42,025 bases of DNA from Bacteroidales bacterium (GCA_004557195.1 SFER01000001.1:1-42025), one strand, 5' to 3'. Positions 1 to 8,979 are shown, numbered from the stretch's first letter. Numbers and translations are program-made. Notes: a model not told the origin generated them from the letters alone.

Positions 1-489
1 GCAATGGTTGTGAGAAATGTTGGATGGGATGCTAATGGTACTTCACCAAGCAATTCAGGTGGCGCATTTAACACTACTTATTATTGTGAAAATATCCCCA
101 CCGTGGCAAACGCTTCTGCAGGGCAACTCTATCTCGAAACTTCATTCGGTGTACGTCCTATAACTCTCACAGGTTATTACAAATATAAATTGTGCGACGC
201 CAAGCTCGATGAGACCGAAAAAGCCAAAGTTACCGTTACAGTGTATGACAGCAGCAATGCGGTTGTAGGTGTAGGCAGCGTAGAGCTTGGTGCTCAGGCC
301 AACTATACTCAATTCAATGTGCCTGTTACCTACTCGGTGCTCAAAAAGGCTAACAAAATTAAGATTATGATTACGTCGTCAAATCGTGCTGAAGGTTCGG
401 TTAAGGTTTCCGACCACCTCGGTGAACGTGAAGCCTCGAAATATGGTGCTATCCTCACCGTCGATAATCTCTCATTCTCTTACAAATAA
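1..489 (+). CDS. PCMD-like C-terminal fragment of a surface protein (5' end outside window)
   Basis: The reading frame is open from the first base, so the ATG at 4 is probably internal and this is the C-terminal part of a larger protein. The visible 162 residues form an all-beta fold that parallels the C-termini of the genes at 2033 and 6030: an FGxRP segment followed by a tyrosine-rich GYYKYK strand, a region calling for a substituted small molecule or glycan, an 'F-x-VPVTY' strand, and a final 'LTVDNLSFSYK' strand. This order is typical of the PCMD family (putative carbohydrate metabolism domain), whose biochemical activity is not established. It sits 11 bp before the next gene and is probably the first visible member of an operon of surface proteins. 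Assignment to PCMD rests on pattern similarity, not on a search. Confidence 0.7.
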   Translation, partial: AMVVRNVGWDANGTSPSNSGGAFNTTYYCENIPTVANASAGQLYLETSFGVRPITLTGYYKYKLCDAKLDETEKAKVTVTVYDSSNAVVGVGSVELGAQANYTQFNVPVTYSVLKKANKIKIMITSSNRAEGSVKVSDHLGEREASKYGAILTVDNLSFSYK

Positions 490-500
490 AATAGCAAGCA

Positions 501-2030
501 ATGAAACAGACAATTAAAATATTTCTTTTGGGAGCGATTGCGGCATTGTCGATGACAAGTTGCGACGACCCGGTGTATCCCAATATCGACAATGGCGAGG
601 GATTCGGCACCGGTTCACTCAAAACAGCCTCCCTTTCGGTTTCTGTCCTCAATAGCGAGGAGGTGCTCGAAAGCCGCGCCGGTGTTGATGTGAGCAATTT
701 CACTGTGAAAATCATCAACGAGGCAGGCGAAACCGTCAACACATGGCTTTATAGCAAAATGCCCGAAATTGTAACACTCAACGTGGGCAAATACACACTC
801 GAGGTGTATAACGAGGAGTGCAAAGACGCAGATTGGGATTCTCCCTACTACTACGCCACCAAGGAGTTCACCATCGCGAAAAACGATGTTTCCACCATTG
901 GCGAAGTGGTGTGCAAACTTGCCAATGTGAAGGTGTCGGTGAAATATTCCGATGCTCTCAAGGCAGCACTCGGCGATGATGTGAATGTCAACGTGGTTGT
1001 GGGCAACCAATTCTCGCTCGACTACAAATATGGCGAGGAGCGCGCAGGTTTCTTCCGCTATATCGAAGGCAGCAGCACTCTCGTTGCCACTTTCTCGGGT
1101 ACTGTTGAAGGCTATTATATCAGCGACTACAAAGTGATTTCGGATGTTGCCCCCGGACAGCACCGCATCATCACATTCTCGCTCAAAAGCACCCCCGACA
1201 CCCCCGACGAGAGCGGTTCGATTGGAAACACCGGTCTTTCGCTCGACTTCAGCGTGGATAAAGTTGACCTCACTCTCGACAATCCGGTTACCGAAGACCC
1301 TGTAGATCCCGACGATATGCTCGAACTCGGCGAACAAGCACTCTCGTTCACCAACGTGGCAGGCAGCAAGACCGTTACCATCACCTCTACAGGCGATTGG
1401 ACCGCTACAAGCAACGCTTCGTGGTGCACTGTGGCTCCCGCTTCGGGTGCAAAAGGCACAACCACTGTAACTGTTAATGTTACTGAAAACGAAAGTATGG
1501 AATCGGGTCGCTCGGCTGTCGTTACATTCCGTATGGGCGATGTTGAGACCGAACTCACTGTAACTCAGGCTCCGAAACCCGACGAGACTGCTCCGACAAT
1601 CACCAGTGAGACTCTCGACCTCTCGAGCGTGAACAACTACACCGAAAGCCTCGTTGCCAAGGTGCTCATCAATGCCCCCAACGGCATTGCCAACCTCAAT
1701 GTGGTTATCAATTCCGAGACACTTACTCCTGCCGAGCTCGAATCGGTTGAACTTTGCGACAGATTCGACCTCGTAGATCCTCAATATCCTTCCAACAGTC
1801 CTTACAACGGCAATCCCGATTATGCCGGTGTGCTCAACACCAAACTTTCAGCCCTCGGATTCCCGACACAATCTAATGTGGCAGGACAGACATCACTCGA
1901 ATTTGACATCACCGGCTTCTTGCCTATGCTTAAAGCACTCGGCTCGGGTCAAAGCAACTTCGTTCTCGAAGTAGTTGATACCAAGCGACAAATCGTATCG
2001 GCAGCAATCCGTATTAACATTCCTGAATGA
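501..2030 (+). CDS. DUF4493/BACON-domain surface lipoprotein
   Basis: This 509-residue protein begins with a lipoprotein signal peptide ending in MTSC with Cys21 as the lipidation site; the acidic DD just after the cysteine fits the surface-export signal seen in Bacteroidetes lipoproteins. Residues about 40-240 have the DUF4493 pattern (beta-strands with 'NFTVKIINEAGE' and 'Y-T-LEVYNEE' motifs). Residues about 275-360 look like a BACON domain, with the typical 'TSTGDWTATSNASWCTVAP' core and 'ESGRSAVVTFRMG'. The C-terminal 150 residues are an unassigned beta-rich region. BACON domains are often linked to glycan or mucin binding in Bacteroidetes, so a role at the cell surface is likely but the ligand is unknown. 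Its stop codon overlaps the next ORF (ATGA), indicating co-transcription. Confidence 0.85.
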   Translation: MKQTIKIFLLGAIAALSMTSCDDPVYPNIDNGEGFGTGSLKTASLSVSVLNSEEVLESRAGVDVSNFTVKIINEAGETVNTWLYSKMPEIVTLNVGKYTLEVYNEECKDADWDSPYYYATKEFTIAKNDVSTIGEVVCKLANVKVSVKYSDALKAALGDDVNVNVVVGNQFSLDYKYGEERAGFFRYIEGSSTLVATFSGTVEGYYISDYKVISDVAPGQHRIITFSLKSTPDTPDESGSIGNTGLSLDFSVDKVDLTLDNPVTEDPVDPDDMLELGEQALSFTNVAGSKTVTITSTGDWTATSNASWCTVAPASGAKGTTTVTVNVTENESMESGRSAVVTFRMGDVETELTVTQAPKPDETAPTITSETLDLSSVNNYTESLVAKVLINAPNGIANLNVVINSETLTPAELESVELCDRFDLVDPQYPSNSPYNGNPDYAGVLNTKLSALGFPTQSNVAGQTSLEFDITGFLPMLKALGSGQSNFVLEVVDTKRQIVSAAIRINIPE

Positions 2031-2032
2031 TT

Positions 2033-4228
2033 ATGAAGAAGTTAATTTATAATATAGCACTGGTGGGTCTCCTCGCAGGAGGCCTCACCTCCTGCCAATC
2101 CGACAAACTCGGAGAGGGGCAAGGCAAGGTTACATTCACTCTGTCGCTCGATGATGATGTGAAACTCTATTCACGCGCCGCAGCCGAAAACTCCGAAGAA
2201 TTGGCTAAGAACTGCACAATCTATGTATATAACTCAGCCGAGACACTTGTGCGCAAGTATCACGGAATAGATGAAGTGCCTGCCGAAATATGGCTCGTGA
2301 GCGACAACTACCGCGCCGAGGCTTGGGCAGGAAAGAAAACCGCCGCTTCGTTCACCGACAAGTATTACCGCGGCGTGCAGCCTTTCACTGTGTCAAACGA
2401 AGGCACTCAGACAGTGGCTATCAACTGCACCGTGGCAAACACCGTGGCTTCGGTGAACATGACTCCCGAGGCTGCCGCCATGCTTGCCGACTACACCGTT
2501 ACTATCGGCAATGCCAAAGGCTCGCTCGACTTCGATGCCACTAACACCGATGCCAAAGGCTACTACATGATGGGCAACAACGAGACTTCGCTCACATGGA
2601 CCCTCACCGGTACTCAGCCCAACGGCACTATCTACTCGCAAGAGGGCACTATCGACAATGTGAAGGCTGCAACAGAATACCGCCTCACATTCAAATACAA
2701 CGGCGTTGATACCGAAATCGGTGGTGCGATGTTCACTGTTACTGTCGATGAAAGCACTATTGACATCGAGGACAACATCACAATCATGGCGGCTCCGCGC
2801 ATCACTTGCTCGGGCTACAACGACTTCAAGGAGCCTGTGGTGCTTGAGAAGAACCAGTTCCGCCAGGCTGTTATCTATGTGTCGTCGCCCACTCAGTTGA
2901 GCGCGTTGAAGATTTCTTCGGAAGCATTTACAACCAAATTCGGGTTGTCATACAACAGTTACAACTTCAACCTCATGGACGAAAGCGCAAAAGCCGAACT
3001 CGCAGCCAAGGGTATCACTCTCACCGATGCCACTCCTGCCGATGCCAATGGCGGCTCGCTTGCAAAACTCATCTTCACCAAGGACCTCCTCAACAGCAGC
3101 CTTAACGAGAATGGCGAATACACCATCACTATCGAGGCTACCGATGCCCGCAGCACCGACGCTTCGTTGTGCAAGACCAGCACCGCAGTGTGGAACATTG
3201 AGGTAACCGATGCCTACCTTATGACTTCCGATGCCGCATTTGCCGATGTTAAGCAATATTCCGCTACCATCCGTGGCACAATCCTCAAAGACGCAGCCAC
3301 AGGCATCAAGTTGCAGTATATCGAAGACGGCGGTTCTGTTTGGAACGATGTAGAGCCTACAATCGAAGGTACCGCGCTTTCGGCAAAACTCACCGGCTTG
3401 ACACCGCTCACAACCTATCGTTTCCGCGCAATTTGCAACGAATACACAGCCAAGGAGAAGACATTCACTACAGGTAGCGCAATGCCACTCACAAATGGTG
3501 GATTTGAAGACTGGTTTACCGATAGCGACGATGCGCTTGTTCCATCTGCCGGCTCGGGCAGCAACCTCTTCTGGGATTGCGGTAACCACGGCTCAATCAC
3601 GTTGAACGTGAACATTACCAACCCCGAGACTTCATTCGTTCATGGTGGCTCCAAGTCGATAAAGATGTCATCGAAATATGTCAACCTTGCAGGTATCGGT
3701 AAGTTTGCCGCAGGTAACGCATTTATAGGACAGTATCTCGCAACCAATGGTACTGATGGTATCCTCGGTTTCGGACGTCCGTTCACATCACGTCCCAAGG
3801 CACTCCGTGGATATTGCCGCTACATCTCTAAGGCTATCGACAACATCACGAACGATGGTAAGAGCAACGGCGCTGTTAAGGGCGAGAACGACCGTGGTAT
3901 CGTGTATGTTGCAATGTTTGACGGAACAACCGACACATACACCTACAAGGGCAACCCCTACACATGGCCTATGGTAATCCGCACCAAGAACAAAGAGCGT
4001 CTCTTCAGCAAAACCGATGAGCGCGTGATTGGTTATGGTGAAATAATCTGGACCGAATCGACAGCCGGCGAAAATTGGATTCAATTTGAAGTGCCCATCA
4101 CCTACAACCGGGATGTCAACCCGAGTGCTATGCTCATCGTTTGCTCGGCAAGTTATTGGGGCGACTTCTTCACCGGTGGCGACGGCAGTACGCTCTATCT
4201 CGACGACCTCGAACTCGTTTATGAATAA
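2033..4228 (+). CDS. DUF4493-Fn3-like-PCMD surface lipoprotein
   Basis: The protein of 731 residues starts best at the ATG at 2033, which gives a clean lipoprotein signal (MKKLIYN..., LTSC, Cys21); an ATG two codons earlier overlaps the previous stop codon. Three parts are visible: a DUF4493-like N-terminal region (about 25-250) paralogous to the upstream gene, a middle region ending in an Fn3-like module (about 395-480, 'LTGLTPLTTYRFRAICNEYTAKEKTFTTG' pattern), and a C-terminal PCMD-type domain from 'LTNGGFEDW' to the end. The PCMD part closely parallels the protein at 6030 (FEDW, FWD-GN-G, GKFAAGN, NGTDGILxFGR, GDFFTGG). A strong terminator follows, closing the first operon. Function is inferred as surface binding or processing of a carbohydrate; no catalytic residues can be named. 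Confidence 0.85.
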   Translation: MKKLIYNIALVGLLAGGLTSCQSDKLGEGQGKVTFTLSLDDDVKLYSRAAAENSEELAKNCTIYVYNSAETLVRKYHGIDEVPAEIWLVSDNYRAEAWAGKKTAASFTDKYYRGVQPFTVSNEGTQTVAINCTVANTVASVNMTPEAAAMLADYTVTIGNAKGSLDFDATNTDAKGYYMMGNNETSLTWTLTGTQPNGTIYSQEGTIDNVKAATEYRLTFKYNGVDTEIGGAMFTVTVDESTIDIEDNITIMAAPRITCSGYNDFKEPVVLEKNQFRQAVIYVSSPTQLSALKISSEAFTTKFGLSYNSYNFNLMDESAKAELAAKGITLTDATPADANGGSLAKLIFTKDLLNSSLNENGEYTITIEATDARSTDASLCKTSTAVWNIEVTDAYLMTSDAAFADVKQYSATIRGTILKDAATGIKLQYIEDGGSVWNDVEPTIEGTALSAKLTGLTPLTTYRFRAICNEYTAKEKTFTTGSAMPLTNGGFEDWFTDSDDALVPSAGSGSNLFWDCGNHGSITLNVNITNPETSFVHGGSKSIKMSSKYVNLAGIGKFAAGNAFIGQYLATNGTDGILGFGRPFTSRPKALRGYCRYISKAIDNITNDGKSNGAVKGENDRGIVYVAMFDGTTDTYTYKGNPYTWPMVIRTKNKERLFSKTDERVIGYGEIIWTESTAGENWIQFEVPITYNRDVNPSAMLIVCSASYWGDFFTGGDGSTLYLDDLELVYE

Positions 4229-4253
4229 CAATCTTGTCTCATAAATACCAAGT

Positions 4254-4296
4254 ACTTGCGCGGCAGCGGCAAAAGGCAGCCGCGCAAGTTTTTTTC
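4254..4296 (+). terminator. Intrinsic terminator of the DUF4493/PCMD operon
   Basis: A perfect 11-bp inverted repeat (ACTTGCGCGGC at 4254-4264 and its complement at 4279-4289) is followed by a run of seven T residues. It lies 26 bp after the stop codon of the preceding lipoprotein gene. Confidence 0.9.
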
Positions 4297-4310
4297 AAAT
4301 ACGGTAGCAA

Positions 4311-4342
4311 TTTGCACAGCATTGCTATTTTTAGTATTTTTG
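4311..4342 (+). promoter_or_regulatory. Bacteroidales-type promoter for the second surface operon
   Basis: TTTG at 4311-4314 and TATTTTTG at 4335-4342 are separated by 20 bp, an exact match to the TTTG-N19-21-TAnnTTTG consensus. It lies just after the terminator and 25 bp before the ATG at 4368. Confidence 0.8.
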
Positions 4343-4367
4343 CAAAACAATTAGTATAACATCTTTT

Positions 4368-5117
4368 ATGAATGTAATTTCTAAGGCTATGTGTTCCATC
4401 ATGCTCATCACCTCGATGGTAATGGGCACGGCAAATGCCATAGCACAGGAAAAAACAGAGAAAGTGTTTGGAGATTACACATTTGTCCCCAAAGGACAGT
4501 GGGTAGCAGGCTTGAGCGCATCGTTCAGCCAAAGCAACAACAATAATTATCAGTTTCTTATAGTGGAGAACATCAGCGGCAACACTTATTCAATGAAGGT
4601 TAGCCCGATGTTTTGCTATATATTCAAAGACAACCTCGGTATAGGTGGCAGATTCGGCTATTCCCGCTCGCGTACTAAATACAACAGCGCCGACTTGATT
4701 CTCGACACCGAAACCAGTTACGAAGTTGAAAACTACTACAGCATCAACCAGACATTCTCGGGAATGGGCATTTTCCGCACCTATATCCCGCTGGGTCATC
4801 AAAATCGCTTCGCTCTGTTCAACGAGGTGCAACTCGAATTTGGCTACGGCGAGTCGAAACTCACAAAAGGTCTCGGCACCGACTTTAGCGGCACATTTCA
4901 ACGCAATTACTCGGTGAACCTCGGTTTGTGTCCCGGAATGGTGATGTTCCTCAACAACTACTCGGCTATCGAAGTGAATGTGGGTGTACTCGGTTTCGGA
5001 TACACACACACCAAATCCACTACAGACCAAATATATGTGGCAAACCTCAAAACCCGGTCTGCCAATTTCAAAGTGAACTTATTCTCCATCTCGTTTGGAG
5101 CAGTGTTTTACCTATAA
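4368..5117 (+). CDS. Outer-membrane beta-barrel protein
   Basis: The 249-residue product has an N-terminal signal peptide with probable cleavage after ANAIAQ, then alternating polar/hydrophobic strands rich in Tyr, Phe and Gly, and ends in 'ANFKVNLFSISFGAVFYL', an amphipathic last strand typical of outer-membrane barrels. The length fits an eight- to ten-strand barrel. The next gene is a paralogue: both share 'FVPKxQWxxGLxxS', 'FALFNEV' and the closing strand. It is the first gene of an operon with the barrel at 5130 and the PCMD lipoprotein at 6030 (12-bp gaps). A possible role is to hold or supply the surface lipoproteins of the cluster, but no substrate can be deduced. Confidence 0.8.
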   Translation: MNVISKAMCSIMLITSMVMGTANAIAQEKTEKVFGDYTFVPKGQWVAGLSASFSQSNNNNYQFLIVENISGNTYSMKVSPMFCYIFKDNLGIGGRFGYSRSRTKYNSADLILDTETSYEVENYYSINQTFSGMGIFRTYIPLGHQNRFALFNEVQLEFGYGESKLTKGLGTDFSGTFQRNYSVNLGLCPGMVMFLNNYSAIEVNVGVLGFGYTHTKSTTDQIYVANLKTRSANFKVNLFSISFGAVFYL

Positions 5118-5129
5118 CCGCCCGGCATC

Positions 5130-6017
5130 ATGAAGAAAACAGTTTCACTCCTTATTCTGACAATTATCACGGCACTCTCGGTGCGCGCTGTCGATGAACT
5201 CCCCAACATCCCGGGGCTGTATCGCGGCGACCTGCCCGAATTTATCGAGAGAGCCGACACTATACTCCCGGGACTCGAAGACGGGCTGCGCAGAGTGGTC
5301 ATCAATGGCGACACCGCAGATATTGTTATCCCCGGAAAGAACCTCGGCAGATACGACCGCGGACTGTTCAACTATCTGTTTGTGCCCAAAAAACAGTGGG
5401 CATTCGGTCTCACAGTGTCGTATGGCGAACTCACCTCGGAGGATTTGCGGCTGTTTGACGTTCTCGGCGACCTCGATGTCAAAGGCAGCGCATTCTCCAT
5501 TCGCCCCTATGTGAGTTATTTCTTTGCCAACAACTCCTCGATAGGTATGCGCCTCAGTTATGTGCGCAACAACCTCGACCTCAGCTCGATGGATGTAGAT
5601 TTTATCGACGACTTGAGTTTCTCGCTCAAAGGGATACTCTACAACACCGAGAGCTACTCGGCATCTATCTTCTATCGGCACTATTTCGGACTCGATGCGT
5701 CGAAACGCTTCGGCGTGTTCAACGAGGTGGACCTCTCGTTCTCAAGCGGCAACGGCCAGTTCCGCCGTGTATATGACGGCGAGCCTCGCGACACCCGCAC
5801 CAACACTGTGGAGGCGCGTCTCAACTTTTCGCCCGGATTGAGTGTGTTCATAATGGACAATGTGAGTTTCGACGTGTCGTTTGGTGTACTCGGATTCTAT
5901 CTCAAAAACGAAAAACAGAAGACCAACGGGACGAACGAAGGCTCTCGATTCTCGAGCGGTGCCAATTTCAAGGTGAACCTCTTCAATATCAATTTCGGAG
6001 TGTCGGTTCACATATAA
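5130..6017 (+). CDS. Outer-membrane beta-barrel protein, paralogue of the preceding gene
   Basis: The protein has 295 residues: a signal peptide (cleavage near SVRA), about 65 residues of acidic periplasmic or surface extension that the upstream paralogue lacks, then a barrel region beginning at 'FVPKKQWAFGLTVSYG' and ending in 'ANFKVNLFNINFGVSVHI'. The shared opening and closing strands show recent common ancestry with the gene at 4368. It lies between this paralogue and the PCMD lipoprotein with 12-bp gaps on either side, so all three are probably translated from one message. Function beyond an outer-membrane barrel is unknown. Confidence 0.78.
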   Translation: MKKTVSLLILTIITALSVRAVDELPNIPGLYRGDLPEFIERADTILPGLEDGLRRVVINGDTADIVIPGKNLGRYDRGLFNYLFVPKKQWAFGLTVSYGELTSEDLRLFDVLGDLDVKGSAFSIRPYVSYFFANNSSIGMRLSYVRNNLDLSSMDVDFIDDLSFSLKGILYNTESYSASIFYRHYFGLDASKRFGVFNEVDLSFSSGNGQFRRVYDGEPRDTRTNTVEARLNFSPGLSVFIMDNVSFDVSFGVLGFYLKNEKQKTNGTNEGSRFSSGANFKVNLFNINFGVSVHI

Positions 6018-6029
6018 TCAAGCGATATT

Positions 6030-7595
6030 ATGAAGCGAAATATTCTGTTACTTGCAATATCAGTGTTGTTTTTGGTGGGCTGCATCAAAAACGACATCCC
6101 ATATCCGATGATTCAGGTGGATTTTCTCTCGATTTCTGCTGAAGGCGAATCATCGCCTGCGACTATCGACACCAAAAAACTTATCGTAACCCTCAATTTT
6201 CCCGAGCAAGCCGATATCGGGAAGGTGAAAATAACTGATTTCAGCATCACCGAGGGCGCAACACTTCTGTCGCCCGACACCGCTGAAACGCTCGACCTTC
6301 GCACCGGCAATGTAAAGGCTGTGCTGAGCCTGTATCAGAACTATGAGTGGACCATCACCGCCAATCAAGAGATAGAACGCTATTTCACCGTAGAAAACCA
6401 GGTGGGCGCGAGCGTAATCGACGTGCCCGGCAAGCGCGTGGTGGCTTATGTCTCTAAAAACACCGACATCTCGAGGCTCAAAGTGCTTTCGCTCAAACTC
6501 GGTCCTGCCGACATCTCCACTTATCTCCCCGAAGCCGAGGGGAAATACTGCGACTTCAACGACCCGATAATAGTATTTGTCGATTATCATGGTGTGCGCG
6601 ACCGCTGGACGCTCTATGTGAAGCGTTCCAATAGCGATGTGAGCACCGACCGCGTAGATGCCTGGACCAGCGTGGCGTGGGCTTACGGCTCGGGTCAGGA
6701 TGGTTATGACAACGGATTTGAATATCGCAAGACAAGCGACACCGAGTGGACCCGCGTTCCCGCAGAGTGGGTAACGCATAAAGGTGGTGCATTCACGGCT
6801 CGAATAATCCATCTCGAACCGCTCACAGAATACTCGGTGCGTGCCTATTCAGGCTCAAACTATGGCGGCGAGACAATCTTCACCACCGCTGGAATGCTCG
6901 AAATCCCCAATGCGTCGTTTGAAGACTGGACTCTCGATGGCAAACAGTGGAATCCGTGGATATTGGACAAAGACAAGTTCTGGGACACCGGCAACCGCGG
7001 CGCTACCACGCTCGGCGACAGCAATAGCGTTCCCACCGACGAAGGCTACAAAGGAAAAGGCGCGTTGCTCCAAACCAAGTTTGTGGGCATCTCCATTGTG
7101 GGGAAACTCGCTGCCGGAAATATCTACACCGGAGATTTTATCCGTGTCGATGGCACCAATGGCATACTTAATTTCGGGCGCGAATTCACCGGGCGTCCCA
7201 CTCGCCTCCGCGGTATGTTCAAGTATTCCACTTCGCCGATAGCCTACACAAGTACGGAATATTCCCATTTGAAAGGGGAGCCGGACACCGCCAGCATATA
7301 CATTGCACTCACCGACTGGGCGCAGCAGTTTGAGATACGCACAAATCCCAAGAACCGCCAGTTGTTCGACCCCAAAGACGATGCCGTGATAGCCTATGGC
7401 GCATTGCAATACGGCTATGATGTACCGGAATACACCGAGTTCAAGATCGACCTTGAGTATCGCTCGACATCTCGAGTGCCACGCTACATCGTCATCGTGG
7501 CATCGGCAAGCAAGTATGGCGATTTCTTCACCGGTGGCGCCACAAGCACTCTGTGGCTCGATGAACTCCAATTAGACTGGGACTACGACCAATAG
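6030..7595 (+). CDS. PCMD-domain surface lipoprotein
   Basis: This 521-residue lipoprotein has a short signal ending in LVGC (Cys18). Residues about 25-200 form two tandem beta modules of the type that opens many Bacteroidetes glycan-binding lipoproteins ('ATIDTKKLIVTLNFPEQADIGKVKITDF' and a related second copy). Residues about 205-290 look Fn3-like ('LEPLTEYSVRAYSGSNYGGE'). The C-terminal half is PCMD-type, with FEDW, FWDTGNRG, GKLAAGN, NGILNFGREF and GDFFTGG motifs shared with the protein at 2033. Last gene of the operon that starts at 4368. No terminator is evident; the gene ends 8 bp from the trp relic on the opposite strand. Confidence 0.85.
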   Translation: MKRNILLLAISVLFLVGCIKNDIPYPMIQVDFLSISAEGESSPATIDTKKLIVTLNFPEQADIGKVKITDFSITEGATLLSPDTAETLDLRTGNVKAVLSLYQNYEWTITANQEIERYFTVENQVGASVIDVPGKRVVAYVSKNTDISRLKVLSLKLGPADISTYLPEAEGKYCDFNDPIIVFVDYHGVRDRWTLYVKRSNSDVSTDRVDAWTSVAWAYGSGQDGYDNGFEYRKTSDTEWTRVPAEWVTHKGGAFTARIIHLEPLTEYSVRAYSGSNYGGETIFTTAGMLEIPNASFEDWTLDGKQWNPWILDKDKFWDTGNRGATTLGDSNSVPTDEGYKGKGALLQTKFVGISIVGKLAAGNIYTGDFIRVDGTNGILNFGREFTGRPTRLRGMFKYSTSPIAYTSTEYSHLKGEPDTASIYIALTDWAQQFEIRTNPKNRQLFDPKDDAVIAYGALQYGYDVPEYTEFKIDLEYRSTSRVPRYIVIVASASKYGDFFTGGATSTLWLDELQLDWDYDQ

Positions 7596-7603
7596 CAGCG
7601 GCG

Positions 7604-7850
7604 CTATTGCTCCAAGTTTAGGCGTAATTGCCGTAACGCCTCGGCTGCCGATTCGTTTTGGTCGAGCAGCGTTACAAACTTTGAGCCGATGATTGCTCCG
7701 GAGGCGTTTGCCATTGCCGATGTCAGCGTCTGGCGATTGCTAATTCTTGTGAGCGCCTGTGTGGTTCAAGCCCTCACGCTTTAGATAGATTTGTGCCCTA
7801 TAGCGCTCACTTAGTCGCTTGGCAAAGTAAAGCGGTGACGGACTCCCGCC
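7604..7850 (-). pseudogene. Relic of a tryptophan operon: trpB N-terminal fragment joined to trpA C-terminal fragment
   Basis: On the minus strand, 7850-7743 reads 'GGSPSPLYFAKRLSERY', then 'IYLKREGLNHTGAHK', which is the TrpB segment leading to the PLP-binding lysine. Directly after that lysine the frame changes, and 7744-7604 reads 'ISNRQTLTSAMANASGA' and 'SKFVTLLDQNESAAEALRQL' to a TAG stop, which matches the end of TrpA (the phosphate-binding GSAFV-type strand and last helix). A deletion has therefore removed most of trpB, most of trpA and anything between them. In many Bacteroidetes the operon runs from trpB to trpA with the other trp genes between, so one deletion could have removed the pathway. 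TrpB sequence upstream of 'GGSPSP' is also gone. No RBS or full ORF remains. Confidence 0.8.
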
Positions 7851-7896
7851 CGTCGTCGCAGCGGCGGCAGAATTTGTATTAATATACGTTAAGTGG

Positions 7897-7928
7897 TTTG
7901 GTGCTATGAGTTGGATTTCGTACCTTTG
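7897..7928 (+). promoter_or_regulatory. Promoter of the DUF4886 gene
   Basis: TTTG at 7897-7900 and TACCTTTG at 7921-7928 with a 20-bp spacer match the Bacteroidales consensus, 41 bp upstream of the ATG at 7970. Confidence 0.8.
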
Positions 7929-7969
7929 TTTGTAAATACTCATTTGATTTAATCTCTAAATTATACACT

Positions 7970-8803
7970 ATGAAAAGATTTCTTTATCTGTTTTTGTTCT
8001 GCTGCATTGCTGTTATCAGTTATGCCGGCACACCTGTGAAAATTCTCGCTATCGGAAATAGTTTCTCGGAAGACGCTATTGAACAAAATCTCAACGAGTT
8101 GGCTTCGGCTGCGGGGTATTCAACGATTATCGGCAACCTCTACATCCCGGGTTGCTCGCTGGAGCGCCACTATGACAATGCGGCGCGCAATATCGGCGAT
8201 TACCGCTACCGCAAAATCGGGGTTGATAACGTAACGGTAGAAACTAACAAGGTAGCTCTTGAGACTGCCATCGGTGATGAGAAGTGGAATTATATCAGCC
8301 TGCAGCAGGCAAGCCATTTCTCCGGTTTGTGGAACACCTACGAGCCTTATTTGCATGAGTTGGTAACTTATATCCACAAGTTGGCACCACAAGCCAAGAT
8401 TGTGTGGCACCAAACATGGGCTTATGCTCAAAACTCCGACCACAGCGGATTTAAAAACTACGCAGGGAGCCAAAAACAGATGTATGATGAGATAATGAAA
8501 TGTTCGCAGCGCGCTGTGAATGAGGAAGGCTTTGATATTATAGTGCCCAACGGCACTGCCATGCAGAATGCACGCACCACATTTATTGGCGACAACATCA
8601 CTCGCGACGGTTATCACCTCAACTTGGTGTATGGCAGATATACAGCCGCGTGCACCTGGTTTGAGGCGATTTTCAAGAAATCGGTCGTTGGGAATAGTTA
8701 CGCCCCCAAGGTGATGAGCCGCGAGTTGATTCGCGCGGCACAGACTGCGGCACACAATGCTGTGAGCAATCCCTATTCGGTAACCGAGGAGAAGCGGAAA
8801 TAG
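7970..8803 (+). CDS. DUF4886 family SGNH-like hydrolase, secreted
   Basis: The 277-residue product has a signal peptide (cleavage near SYAG). Mature sequence opens with 'VKILAIGNSFSEDAIEQNL', the block I of DUF4886/SGNH-type esterases with Ser31 as presumed nucleophile, and has 'TRDGYHLN' near the C-terminus, where Asp213 and His216 would complete the catalytic set. 'YISLQQAS' and 'WHQTWAYA' fit the inner blocks. Such proteins are thought to be carbohydrate esterases, but the substrate is unknown. It is transcribed alone: consensus promoter in front, hairpin behind. Confidence 0.82.
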   Translation: MKRFLYLFLFCCIAVISYAGTPVKILAIGNSFSEDAIEQNLNELASAAGYSTIIGNLYIPGCSLERHYDNAARNIGDYRYRKIGVDNVTVETNKVALETAIGDEKWNYISLQQASHFSGLWNTYEPYLHELVTYIHKLAPQAKIVWHQTWAYAQNSDHSGFKNYAGSQKQMYDEIMKCSQRAVNEEGFDIIVPNGTAMQNARTTFIGDNITRDGYHLNLVYGRYTAACTWFEAIFKKSVVGNSYAPKVMSRELIRAAQTAAHNAVSNPYSVTEEKRK

Positions 8804-8811
8804 CAGGTTTT

Positions 8812-8848
8812 CAACCACCTCTCTGTTAAGCGAATGGAGAGGTGGTTG
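8812..8848 (+). terminator. Perfect 12-bp hairpin after the DUF4886 gene
   Basis: CAACCACCTCTC (8812-8823) and its exact complement (8837-8848) flank a 13-nt loop, 8 bp after the stop codon at 8803. No T-run follows on either strand, so it may act as a 3'-end processing or stability hairpin rather than a classical intrinsic terminator. Confidence 0.55.
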
Positions 8849-8924
8849 TCATAGAAAAGTGGAAATTTTGAGGTGCTATTGTAAATTAATTGCATAACTT
8901 TTAAAATAATACAAAATAAATCAC

Positions 8925-8932
8925 TAACTTTG
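8925..8932 (+). promoter_or_regulatory. -7 element of the BY-kinase operon
   Basis: TAACTTTG matches the Bacteroidales -7 box, 47 bp before the ATG at 8980. The -33 region has only a T-rich stretch near 8899-8902, so this end is weak. Confidence 0.6.
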
Positions 8933-8979
8933 TGGGCAATTTATATTTAGTTGATAACAAAAACATCTGTTAAGTTACT

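Noticed and set aside
615..1784. 389-codon open frame antisense to the DUF4493/BACON gene
   Set aside because: Shadow of a gene with clear lipoprotein signal and domains.
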